NCBI GenBank assembly: GCA_035477595.1
Contig: DATIKM010000004.1
Coordinates: 1-30,664, forward strand
Direction: 5' to 3'
From: DATIKM01 sp035477595
Lineage (GTDB): Bacteria > Armatimonadota > Chthonomonadetes > Chthonomonadales > CAJBBX01
DNA: 30,664 bases
The notes under the pieces are model-generated. The model had not been told where the DNA came from, ran no database searches, and was given only the letters and a program-made list of their open reading frames with translations. Position numbers and translations under genes: made by a program. Of the stretch, positions 23,943 to 30,664 are shown piece by piece. Position 1 is the stretch's first letter; every line of letters begins with the position of its first letter.

Positions 23943-25517
23943 CTACGAGCCGGTCCGCCCAGCCCTGTCCTGCGCCACCGCGGGGGCGAGCTCGGTCACT
24001 GTTGTGGCGCGCAACGTCAACTGCGGCGGGCCAGTCGTGCCGCCCATCATGGGTCCACGCATGCCCGCCATCGCACCAGCCGCACCCCGGCGCATGCCGG
24101 CCGTTGGGCCGGCCATGGCGCTCGATCCCTGCATGGCGCCCATGCGCGCGGCGCGCCCGCCGCGAGCCCGCGCTCCAGAGCCAGGGAACAGCCCTCCGCC
24201 TGGCATCGCCATGCCGTCGGCCCCGGACATCGGGGCGCCTGACATCCCCGGCATCGACATGCCTGCCTGCCCGCCCATCATCATGCCGGACGTGCCGGGC
24301 GCCATGCCGCCGCCGATGCCGGCGCCGCCCATCACGGCGACGCCCTGCATCATCGGAGCCCTGCCCGTAACCTCCAGACGGCGCACGACCTTCACCAGCG
24401 TGCCGTGCTCGTGCGCGAGGAATATCTCGCGCGTAAGCCTTACCTGCGGGTTCTCGAGCAGGTAAGGACCTACCTGGAGCTGTCTCCTGTTGAGCGCGGT
24501 CCGTGTGCTGTCGAAGGTCTCGACGATCCTCGCCGTGGGAAACCCACCCTCCCACTCGAACCCCTCAAACCTGCTGGTAACGGTCACCCGCGGCTGGTCC
24601 TCTGCAGCAATCCCTGGGATCTCGAGGGAGACATTCGGGGTCTGCCACGAGTCGCCAACGGCTACCGGAGCCGACCGTAGAATCGGGAGTTCGACCGCCG
24701 TGAGCACTTTGAGACCACTGGCGGCGAACTGGTCCAGTTCGCTGGGCCTGTTCTGGTATTCGATCCGGCCCAGTGACGAGACCTGCTTGTAGACCCCGCC
24801 GGGCAGGTCAGCAGAGGAGAACGTCGTCTCCTGGCCGCCGAAACGCACACTCAGCCGCTCGAGCCGGTTGCGGAGCATGGCGTCGCCGTCGGCGTACATG
24901 TCCTCGACCGAGAGCTGCAGCCTGCTGCGCAGGCCCGACACTTCCATCTCGCCGACACCGCTCCCCATACCGGAGAGACCGCCGACAAGCGTGAGCTCAC
25001 TGCTGCGTGCGTACTCGCGGCGCATGCCATCGCGGAAGCGGTAGCGGAGGGTAACGGGGCCTGTGCGGTCCGTGATCTGGTTGCTGACGATCAGCCGCAC
25101 TGAGCTGGTCTGCCTCAGCTCCGAACCGCCCGCAGCGCCTGCGCGGGGAACATAGAGGCTGGCTGACACGGTGTGCTCGCCATCGGCGGGGGCGCTCTCC
25201 GCAGTGCGTCCCTGCTCCCGGACGGGCTCCCTGGTGTCCCAAACAAAATCGAATGTGTCGCCGCGTCCTGCCCTCGCGCGCTGCTCCGCAGTGGGCGCGA
25301 TGGCGGCTCGGAAGCGGCCGTTGATGCTGTAGGCTACGTAAGCGCCTTCGGGGATGCTGGCCAGCGGTACCTGGATCCGGACATCGCCGCGGACCCTCGC
25401 GCCGTCCGGCGGACGCCGAATGGTGAACGGAGCCTGGCCCTGCGCGTCCGATGGCACCACCGGAGCTAACAGGACCACGCAGCCGCCGGCAAGCGCGACC
25501 AGTGTTCGCAGATGCAT
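23943..25517 (-). CDS. Secreted protein with Ig-like N-terminus and Met/Gly-rich C-terminal tail
   Basis: I do not recognise a named family. ATG 25517 is chosen over TTG 25523 because AGGAGGGG sits 8 bases upstream. The 524-aa product has a signal peptide (cleavage probably after PSDA, about residue 25). An Ig-like segment follows (about 30-140: PFTIRRPPDGARVRGDV ... FDFVWDT ... DGEHTVSASLYV). Next is a beta-rich region (about 150-385) beginning VTLRYRFRDGMRREY and including VAVGDSWQTPNVSLEIPG. Residues about 386-498 are low complexity, with about 21 Met in 113 residues set among Gly, Ala, Ser and Pro (for example GMMMGG, MSMPGMSGAPM). The mature protein is extracytoplasmic. Metal binding by the Met cluster is possible but unproven. 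The gene has its own promoter, divergent from the WD40 gene. Confidence 0.8.
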   Translation of the reverse strand: MHLRTLVALAGGCVVLLAPVVPSDAQGQAPFTIRRPPDGARVRGDVRIQVPLASIPEGAYVAYSINGRFRAAIAPTAEQRARAGRGDTFDFVWDTREPVREQGRTAESAPADGEHTVSASLYVPRAGAAGGSELRQTSSVRLIVSNQITDRTGPVTLRYRFRDGMRREYARSSELTLVGGLSGMGSGVGEMEVSGLRSRLQLSVEDMYADGDAMLRNRLERLSVRFGGQETTFSSADLPGGVYKQVSSLGRIEYQNRPSELDQFAASGLKVLTAVELPILRSAPVAVGDSWQTPNVSLEIPGIAAEDQPRVTVTSRFEGFEWEGGFPTARIVETFDSTRTALNRRQLQVGPYLLENPQVRLTREIFLAHEHGTLVKVVRRLEVTGRAPMMQGVAVMGGAGIGGGMAPGTSGMMMGGQAGMSMPGMSGAPMSGADGMAMPGGGLFPGSGARARGGRAARMGAMQGSSAMAGPTAGMRRGAAGAMAGMRGPMMGGTTGPPQLTLRATTVTELAPAVAQDRAGRTGS

Positions 25518-25556
25518 GGACAACCCCTCCTGGATGTCTTCCGGTACGGCTGTCGC

Positions 25557-25585
25557 AGTCTATCACAGCGCATCGGCAAAGTCAA
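25557..25585 (-). promoter_or_regulatory. Promoter of the Met-rich secreted protein gene
   Basis: TTGACT (25585-25580) and TAGACT (25562-25557) are separated by exactly 17 bp on the minus strand. The expected start is near 25550, about 33 bases before the ATG. Confidence 0.65.
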
Positions 25586-25603
25586 CCGAGCGGGCGGCCC
25601 GCG

Positions 25604-25620
25604 CGTGCACTCGCGTGCAC
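25604..25620. repeat. Paired GTGCAC sites between divergent promoters
   Basis: The palindrome GTGCAC occurs at 25605-25610 and 25615-25620 within a 10-bp direct repeat (CGCGTGCAC, one helical turn). It lies between the two divergent promoters, a typical operator position, but no matching regulator is known here. Confidence 0.35.
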
Positions 25621-25646
25621 CACTAGTCACCGCCACAACGCTGCCG

Positions 25647-25675
25647 TTGACAACCGGCATGTCCGGCTGTACACT
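25647..25675 (+). promoter_or_regulatory. Promoter of the secreted WD40 gene
   Basis: A perfect -35 TTGACA (25647-25652), a 17-bp spacer and TACACT (25670-25675; four of six) precede the WD40 gene. The transcript would start near 25682, leaving a leader of about 60 bases. Confidence 0.7.
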
Positions 25676-25741
25676 GCTATAGGACGCGAAAGGTCGGCCG
25701 CGCGTTACGTTCGTGCGCCGACCCGCGGGGAGGCAGCGAGC

Positions 25742-26734
25742 GTGCGGGTCGGGTTGGCGGTATGGTGCGGCGTGGCCGTAGTCCTCGCGACTGCGTCTGC
25801 GCCCGTCTGCGCGGACCCTCAGAGGCCGCTCGTCGCGGTCGCCTCGGAGCGGTTGGTGCGCCTCTTCGATAGCTCCGGCGCTGAGCTCCAGGCGCTCGCA
25901 CACGACGGTGCAGTCCACTGCGTGGCCTTCTCAGCAGATGGCCGCCGGCTGTTCACGGCCGGCGAGGACCGGACACTCCGATCTTGGATAGTGGAGAACG
26001 GCGCCCTCGATGCCTCGACAGAGGCCCATCCCGGCGGCGTCCTCTGCATGGCGGTGCAGCCCGGCGGGCGGCTTCTTGCCACGGGTGGTGGCGACAACGC
26101 CATCAAGCTATGGGCGTCGCTTGCGGCGCCGCCGGTGGTCACCATTGCCGCGCACTCGCAGCCGGTGAAGGTCCTTGCGTGGAGTTGGGATGGCGCTCAC
26201 CTCGCCTCGGCCGGCGCTGACCGGCTCGTACAGGTGTGGCGCGCCGACGGCGGGCTGGCCGGGACGATCGTGGGCCACGACGAACCAGTAACAGGCCTCG
26301 CGTGGAGCCGCGATCGACAGGTGCTGCTGACGAGTTCGCTCGACGGGTTCGTGCGGGCCTGGCGGCTGGCGGACTTCAGCCTCATAGCGCGTCAGCGATG
26401 CTCGGACCGGGGCGTGTCGGCCATGGACGTTTCGCCCGATGGACGGATGATGGCAACGGGCGGGCCCGATGGTCGCCTGCGCCTGTGGGATATCGGGTGG
26501 AGCGGAGCCGGCGCGGCGTTCACGGAAGTGGCATCGGCGACCGTGGAGCGCTCGGTGACGTCGCTCGCGTGGCTTGGAGACGGGTCGGCCCTGGTCGCCG
26601 GGAGCGCGGATCGGTCGGCGCGCGTCTTCCGCGGCCGGCAGCTTGCAGCGGGACCGCGGCTGGCGGCGCCCGACGGCTCGGTGTCTGCCGTCGCCGTTTT
26701 CCCCTGGATGCCTCCCGACCCGGCGCAGCTCTGA
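25742..26734 (+). CDS. Secreted seven-bladed WD40 repeat protein
   Basis: The start is GTG 25742, with GGGGAGG 8 bases upstream; reading further upstream has no homology and would precede the promoter. The 330-aa product opens with a signal peptide (VRVGLAVWCGVAVVLATASAP, then CADP). Seven WD-like repeats follow, whose closing strands read LVRLFD, TLRSW, AIKLW, LVQVW, FVRAW, RLRLWDI and SARVF. Each is preceded by the usual GH/AH and SxDG turns (FSADGRRLFTAGEDRT, HDEPVTGLAWS). Seven blades make a closed propeller, so this is probably an extracytoplasmic protein-interaction platform with no enzymatic role visible. It is convergent with the TPR gene, 31 bases apart. Confidence 0.88.
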   Translation: MRVGLAVWCGVAVVLATASAPVCADPQRPLVAVASERLVRLFDSSGAELQALAHDGAVHCVAFSADGRRLFTAGEDRTLRSWIVENGALDASTEAHPGGVLCMAVQPGGRLLATGGGDNAIKLWASLAAPPVVTIAAHSQPVKVLAWSWDGAHLASAGADRLVQVWRADGGLAGTIVGHDEPVTGLAWSRDRQVLLTSSLDGFVRAWRLADFSLIARQRCSDRGVSAMDVSPDGRMMATGGPDGRLRLWDIGWSGAGAAFTEVASATVERSVTSLAWLGDGSALVAGSADRSARVFRGRQLAAGPRLAAPDGSVSAVAVFPWMPPDPAQL

Positions 26735-26765
26735 GCACGCTGGCCGCGCTCGAGATCCCTCGTGA

Positions 26766-28214
26766 CTACCTCTGGAACCGGCCCAGATTGCGTCTGGCAT
26801 CTGCGTTGGCTGGGTTCAGCTCCAGCGCTCTGCGGTAGGCGGCGATAGCCAGGTCTACCTTCCCCTGACGCTCGTACGCGACCCCCAGATTGTTGTGCGC
26901 GTAGTCGTACCGCGGGTCAGCCTTCAGCGCCCGGCGGTAGAGCGCGATGGCCTCCTGGGTGCGGCCGCGCCTGTCGAGCACCAGGCCTAGCCCCGTGAGG
27001 GCCTCCGCACTCGACGGCGCGTCCCTCAGGCTGCGCCGGTACTCACGCTCCGCCCGGTCGAGGTCGCCCTTGGCGTAGTAGGTCGCGGCAAGCCAGCGCC
27101 GAACGTCAGCCCGCCTCGGGTCGCGCTCCAGCGCCGCCTCCCACGCGGCGGCAGCGGAGCCGGGGTCTCCCGTGCGCGCCAGCGCGCTCCCCAGGTTGGC
27201 CCACGCATCCGCGGAGTTGGGGTTCGTCTCGGTCAGCGTGCGGAACACGTCGCGGGCCTCGGTCATCTCGCCCGCTTCGAACAGTGCTTGCCCGAGCCCG
27301 TTGAGGGCCGCCACGTTGCCGGGCCTGGCGGCCAGCGCCCTGCGGTAAGCAGCGATCGCGCGGGCTGTCGCGCCGGACCGCAGATGTAGCGCCCCCAGCG
27401 CCAGCGCTGGCGCGTGCTCCGATGGCCGAAGGGCGAGGGCTTTCTCGTAGTGCGCGATGGCCGCGGTTGCCTGCCTGAGCTCGACGAGCGTGTCTGCCAG
27501 CGCAAGACGCGCGCCGTACTGCTGGGGATCGAGGTCCACCGCTGTCTGCAGGGCGCGACGGGCCTCCGTGAACCTGCGCAAGTCGATGAAGGCGAGTCCC
27601 AGGTTCTGCCAGAACATCGGGTCCCTGGGCGCGAGTCGCGTTGCCGCAGCGTAGGCGCTGGCCGCCTCCGCCGTGCGGCCCTGCTGCTGTAGCACGAAGC
27701 CCAGGTTGTTGCGCGTATACTGGTCTGTGGGATTCAGCGCGACTGCTCGTCGGAAGGCTGCGGTGGCTTCCCGCCATTGTCTCAGCTTGCTGTGGGCGCT
27801 CCCGACGTTGTAGTGCGCATTCGCAGACCTCGGCTGAAGCTCGGCCGCGCGAAGGAACGACTGAAGCGCGCGCTCCGCGCGCCCGCTGCTCAGAAGCGCG
27901 TTCCCAAGGTTCGTGTGGGCCTCAGCGTAGTTGGAGCGGAGCCGAACGGCCTCGCTCAAGGGCGCCACTGCGTCCTCATACCGCTGAAGCCGCAGGAGTA
28001 CGAACCCGATCCAGTTGTGGATCAGAGGGTCTGTGGGAGCCGCCTTGCGCGCCAGCTCGAACTCGGCGAGAGCGGGCTCCAACCTGCCGGCTCGGTACTG
28101 CTCCGAGCCTGCGGCAAAGCGGCGCTGGGCCTCGTCATCGGGTGAGGAGTGCGCGGCTGCGCCCAAGCCAAGCAGCAGCAGGATGGCCATAGCGACCGGT
28201 GAGGCACGTGGCAT
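26766..28214 (-). CDS. Secreted TPR protein with 13 tandem repeats
   Basis: ATG 28214 is chosen because AAGGAG lies about 10 bases upstream; the longer reading to 28280 has no homology and would include the promoter. The 482-aa protein has an N-terminal hydrophobic signal or anchor (VAMAILLLLGLGAAAHS). Thirteen tetratricopeptide repeats of 34 residues follow with no insertions, each showing the W/L-G-Y/A-A-P pattern (for example AEAHTNLGNALLSSGRAERA, ADAWANLGSALARTGDPGSA). A partial capping helix, ADARRNLGRFQR, ends the protein. It should form a long right-handed superhelix that binds peptides or proteins outside the cytoplasm. The partner is unknown; the neighbouring WD40 protein is a candidate only by proximity. 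Confidence 0.9.
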   Translation of the reverse strand: MPRASPVAMAILLLLGLGAAAHSSPDDEAQRRFAAGSEQYRAGRLEPALAEFELARKAAPTDPLIHNWIGFVLLRLQRYEDAVAPLSEAVRLRSNYAEAHTNLGNALLSSGRAERALQSFLRAAELQPRSANAHYNVGSAHSKLRQWREATAAFRRAVALNPTDQYTRNNLGFVLQQQGRTAEAASAYAAATRLAPRDPMFWQNLGLAFIDLRRFTEARRALQTAVDLDPQQYGARLALADTLVELRQATAAIAHYEKALALRPSEHAPALALGALHLRSGATARAIAAYRRALAARPGNVAALNGLGQALFEAGEMTEARDVFRTLTETNPNSADAWANLGSALARTGDPGSAAAAWEAALERDPRRADVRRWLAATYYAKGDLDRAEREYRRSLRDAPSSAEALTGLGLVLDRRGRTQEAIALYRRALKADPRYDYAHNNLGVAYERQGKVDLAIAAYRRALELNPANADARRNLGRFQR

Positions 28215-28253
28215 ACTGCGTGATCTCCTTGCGGTCGGCCCGAGAGCCGTCCT

Positions 28254-28262
28254 ATTATAGCA
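28254..28262 (-). promoter_or_regulatory. Extended -10 promoter of the TPR gene
   Basis: The minus strand reads TGCTATAAT, a perfect extended -10 (TGn-TATAAT), about 40 bases before the TPR start. No good -35 is seen, which an extended -10 can tolerate. The CTATTATAG core is symmetric. On the plus strand TTGCGG (28229-28234) and TATTAT (28253-28258) with an 18-bp spacer could drive the divergent Gfo/Idh gene. Confidence 0.55.
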
Positions 28263-28338
28263 AACGCGCCGCTGCGCCATCCGGTGCGGGCCACGTGCTG
28301 ATCCAGGGCGCTCACGCTCTCTGCCACGGGAGGACCGA

Positions 28339-29316
28339 ATGCCAAAGTTGCGACTCGGGGTGCTGGGGGCGAGCTGGTGGACCGACGAGGTGATGGCCGG
28401 TTTCCAGGCTGCCGCGAACGCGGAGGTGACGTGGATCGCGGCGCGGCGCCCCGAGCGGGCAGAGGAGTACGCGCAGCGCTACGGGATAGCGCGGTGCACC
28501 AGTGACTACGGCGACCTGCTTGCGGCTCGCGACGTCGATGCCGTCTTCGTGGGGCTCCCGAACTACCTTCACGAAGAGATGGCTGTTGCTGCGCTCGCGA
28601 GCGGCAAGCACGTCCTCCAGGAGAAGCCCATGGCGCTGACCGCGGATCGGGCCTTCGCACAGGCCGAGATCGCGGCGCGACGCGGGCTGAAGCTGATGGT
28701 GGACCTCGAGCTCCGGCTGGCGGACAGCATCTGCGACCTTCCTGAGATCATCGCGACCCGGCTGGGCGGGCTGCGCAAGCTGGTCCTGGGGGTATCGCTG
28801 TCCTCCGGCGTCTGGGAGGGCTGGCGAGGGGACCCGGTCCGGAGCGGCGGCACGCTCCTCGAGATGGCCATCCATCAGATCGATCTCGCCCGGTGGCTGT
28901 TCCGCAAGGATCCGGTGTCCGTCTGGGGGCAGGGCCTCGACGTGCCTGGTCGCGACTTCACGCTGGTCTACGACTACGGCGATGGCGATAGCGCGATCGT
29001 CGAGTTCTGCTGGCGCTCGGCCGGCTTCCACGCACACATCTGCGCTTACGGCGCACAGGGGGTGCTGCGGCAGGACATCGAGATGCCGCACGGACCGGCG
29101 TTTCGGACGCTGATCACCCCGGATGGCACGGAACGCGGCCCGGTGCCCGCCAACGTGCACGGTCCCGAGACCTTCCGGCGCGTCCTGGAGGGCTTCGCGG
29201 AAGGCGTTCTGTTCGGCGCCGACCTGCCGATTCCGACCGCCGATGGCGTCTGGGCGGTCCGCATCGCCCAGGCCTCCCGCGATTCCCTGCACTCGTGCGC
29301 GCGCTCAGCCATCTAG
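28339..29316 (+). CDS. Gfo/Idh/MocA family NAD(P)-dependent oxidoreductase
   Basis: The 325-aa protein has an N-terminal Rossmann fold (LRLGVLGASWW, 4-14) and the family's EKP motif in HVLQEKPMAL (95-97). The catalytic segment GGTLLEMAIHQIDLARWL (170-187) has H179 and D182 in the usual places. The normally preceding Asp is Glu (E175), which may affect specificity. Family members oxidise or reduce sugars, inositols and related polyols; the substrate cannot be told. The ATG follows GGGAGGACCGA. The adjacent nitrilase relic is on the same strand. Confidence 0.9.
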   Translation: MPKLRLGVLGASWWTDEVMAGFQAAANAEVTWIAARRPERAEEYAQRYGIARCTSDYGDLLAARDVDAVFVGLPNYLHEEMAVAALASGKHVLQEKPMALTADRAFAQAEIAARRGLKLMVDLELRLADSICDLPEIIATRLGGLRKLVLGVSLSSGVWEGWRGDPVRSGGTLLEMAIHQIDLARWLFRKDPVSVWGQGLDVPGRDFTLVYDYGDGDSAIVEFCWRSAGFHAHICAYGAQGVLRQDIEMPHGPAFRTLITPDGTERGPVPANVHGPETFRRVLEGFAEGVLFGADLPIPTADGVWAVRIAQASRDSLHSCARSAI

Positions 29317-29385
29317 CGGCGCGGCTCATGTGTCGCAGGGCTGGCAACACCCACGGGACCCCGGCCACAGCCGGCGTGTGGAGCG

Positions 29386-30154
29386 ATGAAGGGTCGCTCT
29401 GGCGGTGCTGCGTGTCGTAGCGGATCCCCCCAAGGCCAACAATGCCCGGATCCTCACGTCCATGGGTGAGGCCTCTGCGTCCGGAGCGGGGCTCGCGCTG
29501 TTCCCGGTGACGGCCATGACGGGCACCGTGAACGACGACATACCCCGAGCATGACTGCTGGCTGGCTGAGCCGATCCCGATCCCGTTCCCGTTCCTGCCA
29601 GGCGTGGCCCGGACTGCCAGGAAAGCCGGGCTCCACGTGGGACTCGGGCTGCTCGATCGCGATGGATGCACAGTCCACGACTTGTGTGCCCTCTTCCTCG
29701 ACACGGGGAGCTCGTGCTTCACCACTGCCGGATCCACCCCGGCTGGCATGGGAAGGACGCGCGCCCTGCCGTGTACCGGTAGGGCGCACAGATCGTGACC
29801 CACAATCGCCCCTGGCTCGGCCGCGTCTGGCAGCTCCTGTGCGCGGACTCGTTCGACGGAGACATGGTGCGAACGGTACGCGATGAACGTGGAGACCTGC
29901 TGCACTATCGGTTCGGCCGCGCGCTAGACGACGGGTCTGTTAGCCAGGAGCATTGGGATCGGGAAGAGCTCCCGTACTACGCTGCTCAGATCAGGGAGCC
30001 AGGGCCGCACACGTTGATGGTCAACGACATCGGTACTCCCGAGCTCGGCCATGCCCACTTCGGGGGCGCGTGGGTGGTCTGCATGGGCGGTTCAGTCCGG
30101 GCGAGCGTCGCCCTGGTGAGGGAACGGCTCCTCGTCTGCGACCTTGCCGGATGA
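29386..30154 (+). pseudogene. Decayed nitrilase-superfamily (carbon-nitrogen hydrolase) gene
   Basis: Three reading-frame pieces line up in order with one nitrilase-type protein of about 255 aa. After ATG 29386 (GGAG upstream) a +1 shift leads into VALAVLRVVADPPKANNARI ... GAGLALFPVTAMTG. A +1 in a C run near 29543 leads to EHDCWLAEPIP ... ARKAGLHVGLGLLDRDG. A -1 near 29708 leads to ELVLHHCRIHPGWHGKDA, an in-frame TAG at 29780, then HNRPWLGRVWQLLCADSFDG to FGGAWVVCMGG and the stop at 30154. The catalytic Glu position reads Val (FPV instead of FPE) and the Lys position reads Arg; the catalytic Cys in LLCADS remains. The last open piece (from GTG 29795, 119 codons) could be mistaken for a gene. 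Sequencing error could explain shifts but not the lost Glu. Confidence 0.75.
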
Positions 30155-30172
30155 GTTCGGTGCGAGTATGCT
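30144..30172 (+). promoter_or_regulatory. Possible promoter of the nitroreductase gene
   Basis: TTGCCG (30144-30149) and TATGCT (30167-30172) are exactly 17 bp apart, each matching four of six consensus bases, 30 bases before the next start codon. It overlaps the stop of the nitrilase relic. Confidence 0.4.
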
Positions 30173-30201
30173 CGTGTGTTCGCAGGGAGGAGGTGATGCT
30201 G

Positions 30202-30664
30202 ATGAGTCGCTGTGTGCGATGGATTCCGGCTGTGGTCCTTGGGGTGCGGACCTTGTTGGGGTGCGGCCAGGCACGCAGGAACACAGGGGAGAACGTGGCC
30301 GTCACCCAGAACGTGGGTGGGAGCATGCCCTCCACGATCCCCCTTCCCGCGCCGCGCCTGGGTGGCCCGATGAGCGTGGAGGAGGCGCTGGCCGGGCGGA
30401 GGTCGGAGCGTAACTACCGAGACGAGCCGCTGACCCTGGCGGAAGTGGCTCAGCTTCTGTGGTCGGCCCAGGGGATCACTGCCTCCGCCTGGGGTGGCCG
30501 CACCGCTCCCTCGGCGGGAGCCACATATCCTCTGGAGGTGTTCGCCGTGGTCGGAGCGGTGGAGGGCATTGCCGCCGGCCTGCACCAGTACCTGCCGACC
30601 GGACACTCTCTGCGCCACTGGAAGAGCGGGGATCTCCGGCCGGAACTGAGCCGGGAGGCCCTCG
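30202..30664 (+). CDS. Nitroreductase-fold (SagB/ThcOx-like) lipoprotein, 5' part (runs off the window)
   Basis: The reading frame stays open to the window edge, giving 154 residues. ATG 30202 has GGAGGAGG 8 bases upstream; GTG 30193 and ATG 30196 are too close to it. The N-terminus ends in a lipobox (LLGC, C21), so the protein is probably a lipoprotein, although an Arg sits inside the hydrophobic stretch. The nitroreductase start follows a Pro-rich linker: LPAPRLGGPMSVEEALAGRR, SERNYRDEPLTLAEVAQLLW (FMN-binding RRSxR), then RTAPSAGATYPLEVFAVVG (100-118), characteristic of the SagB/ThcOx-type branch. These enzymes use FMN to oxidise or reduce small molecules or peptides. The catalytic C-terminal half is outside the window. 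Confidence 0.8.
   Translation, partial: MSRCVRWIPAVVLGVRTLLGCGQARRNTGENVAVTQNVGGSMPSTIPLPAPRLGGPMSVEEALAGRRSERNYRDEPLTLAEVAQLLWSAQGITASAWGGRTAPSAGATYPLEVFAVVGAVEGIAAGLHQYLPTGHSLRHWKSGDLRPELSREAL

Noticed and set aside
1..30664. CRISPR arrays, insertion sequences, integrase or phage genes
   Set aside because: No regularly spaced repeats, transposase or integrase motifs, or terminal inverted repeats were seen on either strand.

Overview
The window is about 30.7 kb of very GC-rich bacterial chromosome with tightly packed genes, frequent GTG/TTG starts and clear sigma-70-type promoters. MurE carries the DNPR motif of meso-diaminopimelate-adding enzymes. DUF881 and DUF1290 (Sbp) genes lie between ftsQ and ftsA, as in Firmicutes, Actinobacteria and relatives. 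TatC and secreted WD40/TPR proteins are present. Together these suggest a GC-rich lineage on the Terrabacteria side. Armatimonadota is my best guess, but nothing in the window proves it. No IS element, phage gene or CRISPR array was seen.

Left end (1-518, minus strand): the 5' end of tuf (EF-Tu) is preceded by tRNA-Thr(GGT) and tRNA-Tyr(GTA), all downstream of one strong promoter. This is the familiar tRNA-tuf operon layout. Next, on the plus strand (578-3004), come lipB, a membrane protein with a HEAT-like domain and a repeated LLRPA tail, and an SDR dehydrogenase. A promoter at 3259-3288 then drives a SorC/DeoR-type sugar-responsive regulator and a short-form glucose-6-phosphate isomerase. 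That pair ends at a hairpin shared with the convergent ftsZ.

Centre (6142-22354, minus strand): a full-length division and cell-wall (dcw) cluster, read from right to left: mraZ, rsmH, ftsL, ftsI, murE, mraY, murD, ftsW, murG, murC, ftsQ, DUF881, sbp, ftsA, ftsZ. It is led by a near-consensus promoter followed by 11-bp-spaced GTGG repeats that look like the MraZ operator. Most genes overlap or nearly touch. murF, murB and ddl are absent from their usual slots. A 98-aa protein of unknown function is transcribed divergently from mraZ.

Right part (22752-30664): tatC is followed by a tiny membrane ORF whose start lies in a 32-bp tandem duplication. Then come a secreted protein with a Met/Gly-rich tail, a divergent secreted WD40 protein, a secreted protein of 13 gap-free TPRs, and a Gfo/Idh/MocA oxidoreductase. 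After these is a decayed nitrilase-superfamily gene (three frameshifts, an amber stop, a lost catalytic Glu). The window ends in the 5' part of a lipoprotein-type SagB-like nitroreductase.

Most of the window is canonical. The parts that most deserve a second look are the nitrilase fossil, the Met-rich tail, the mraZ operator and its divergent orphan gene, the duplication behind tatC, and the LLRPA-repeat membrane protein. I did not find convincing evidence of a wholly new multi-gene system.
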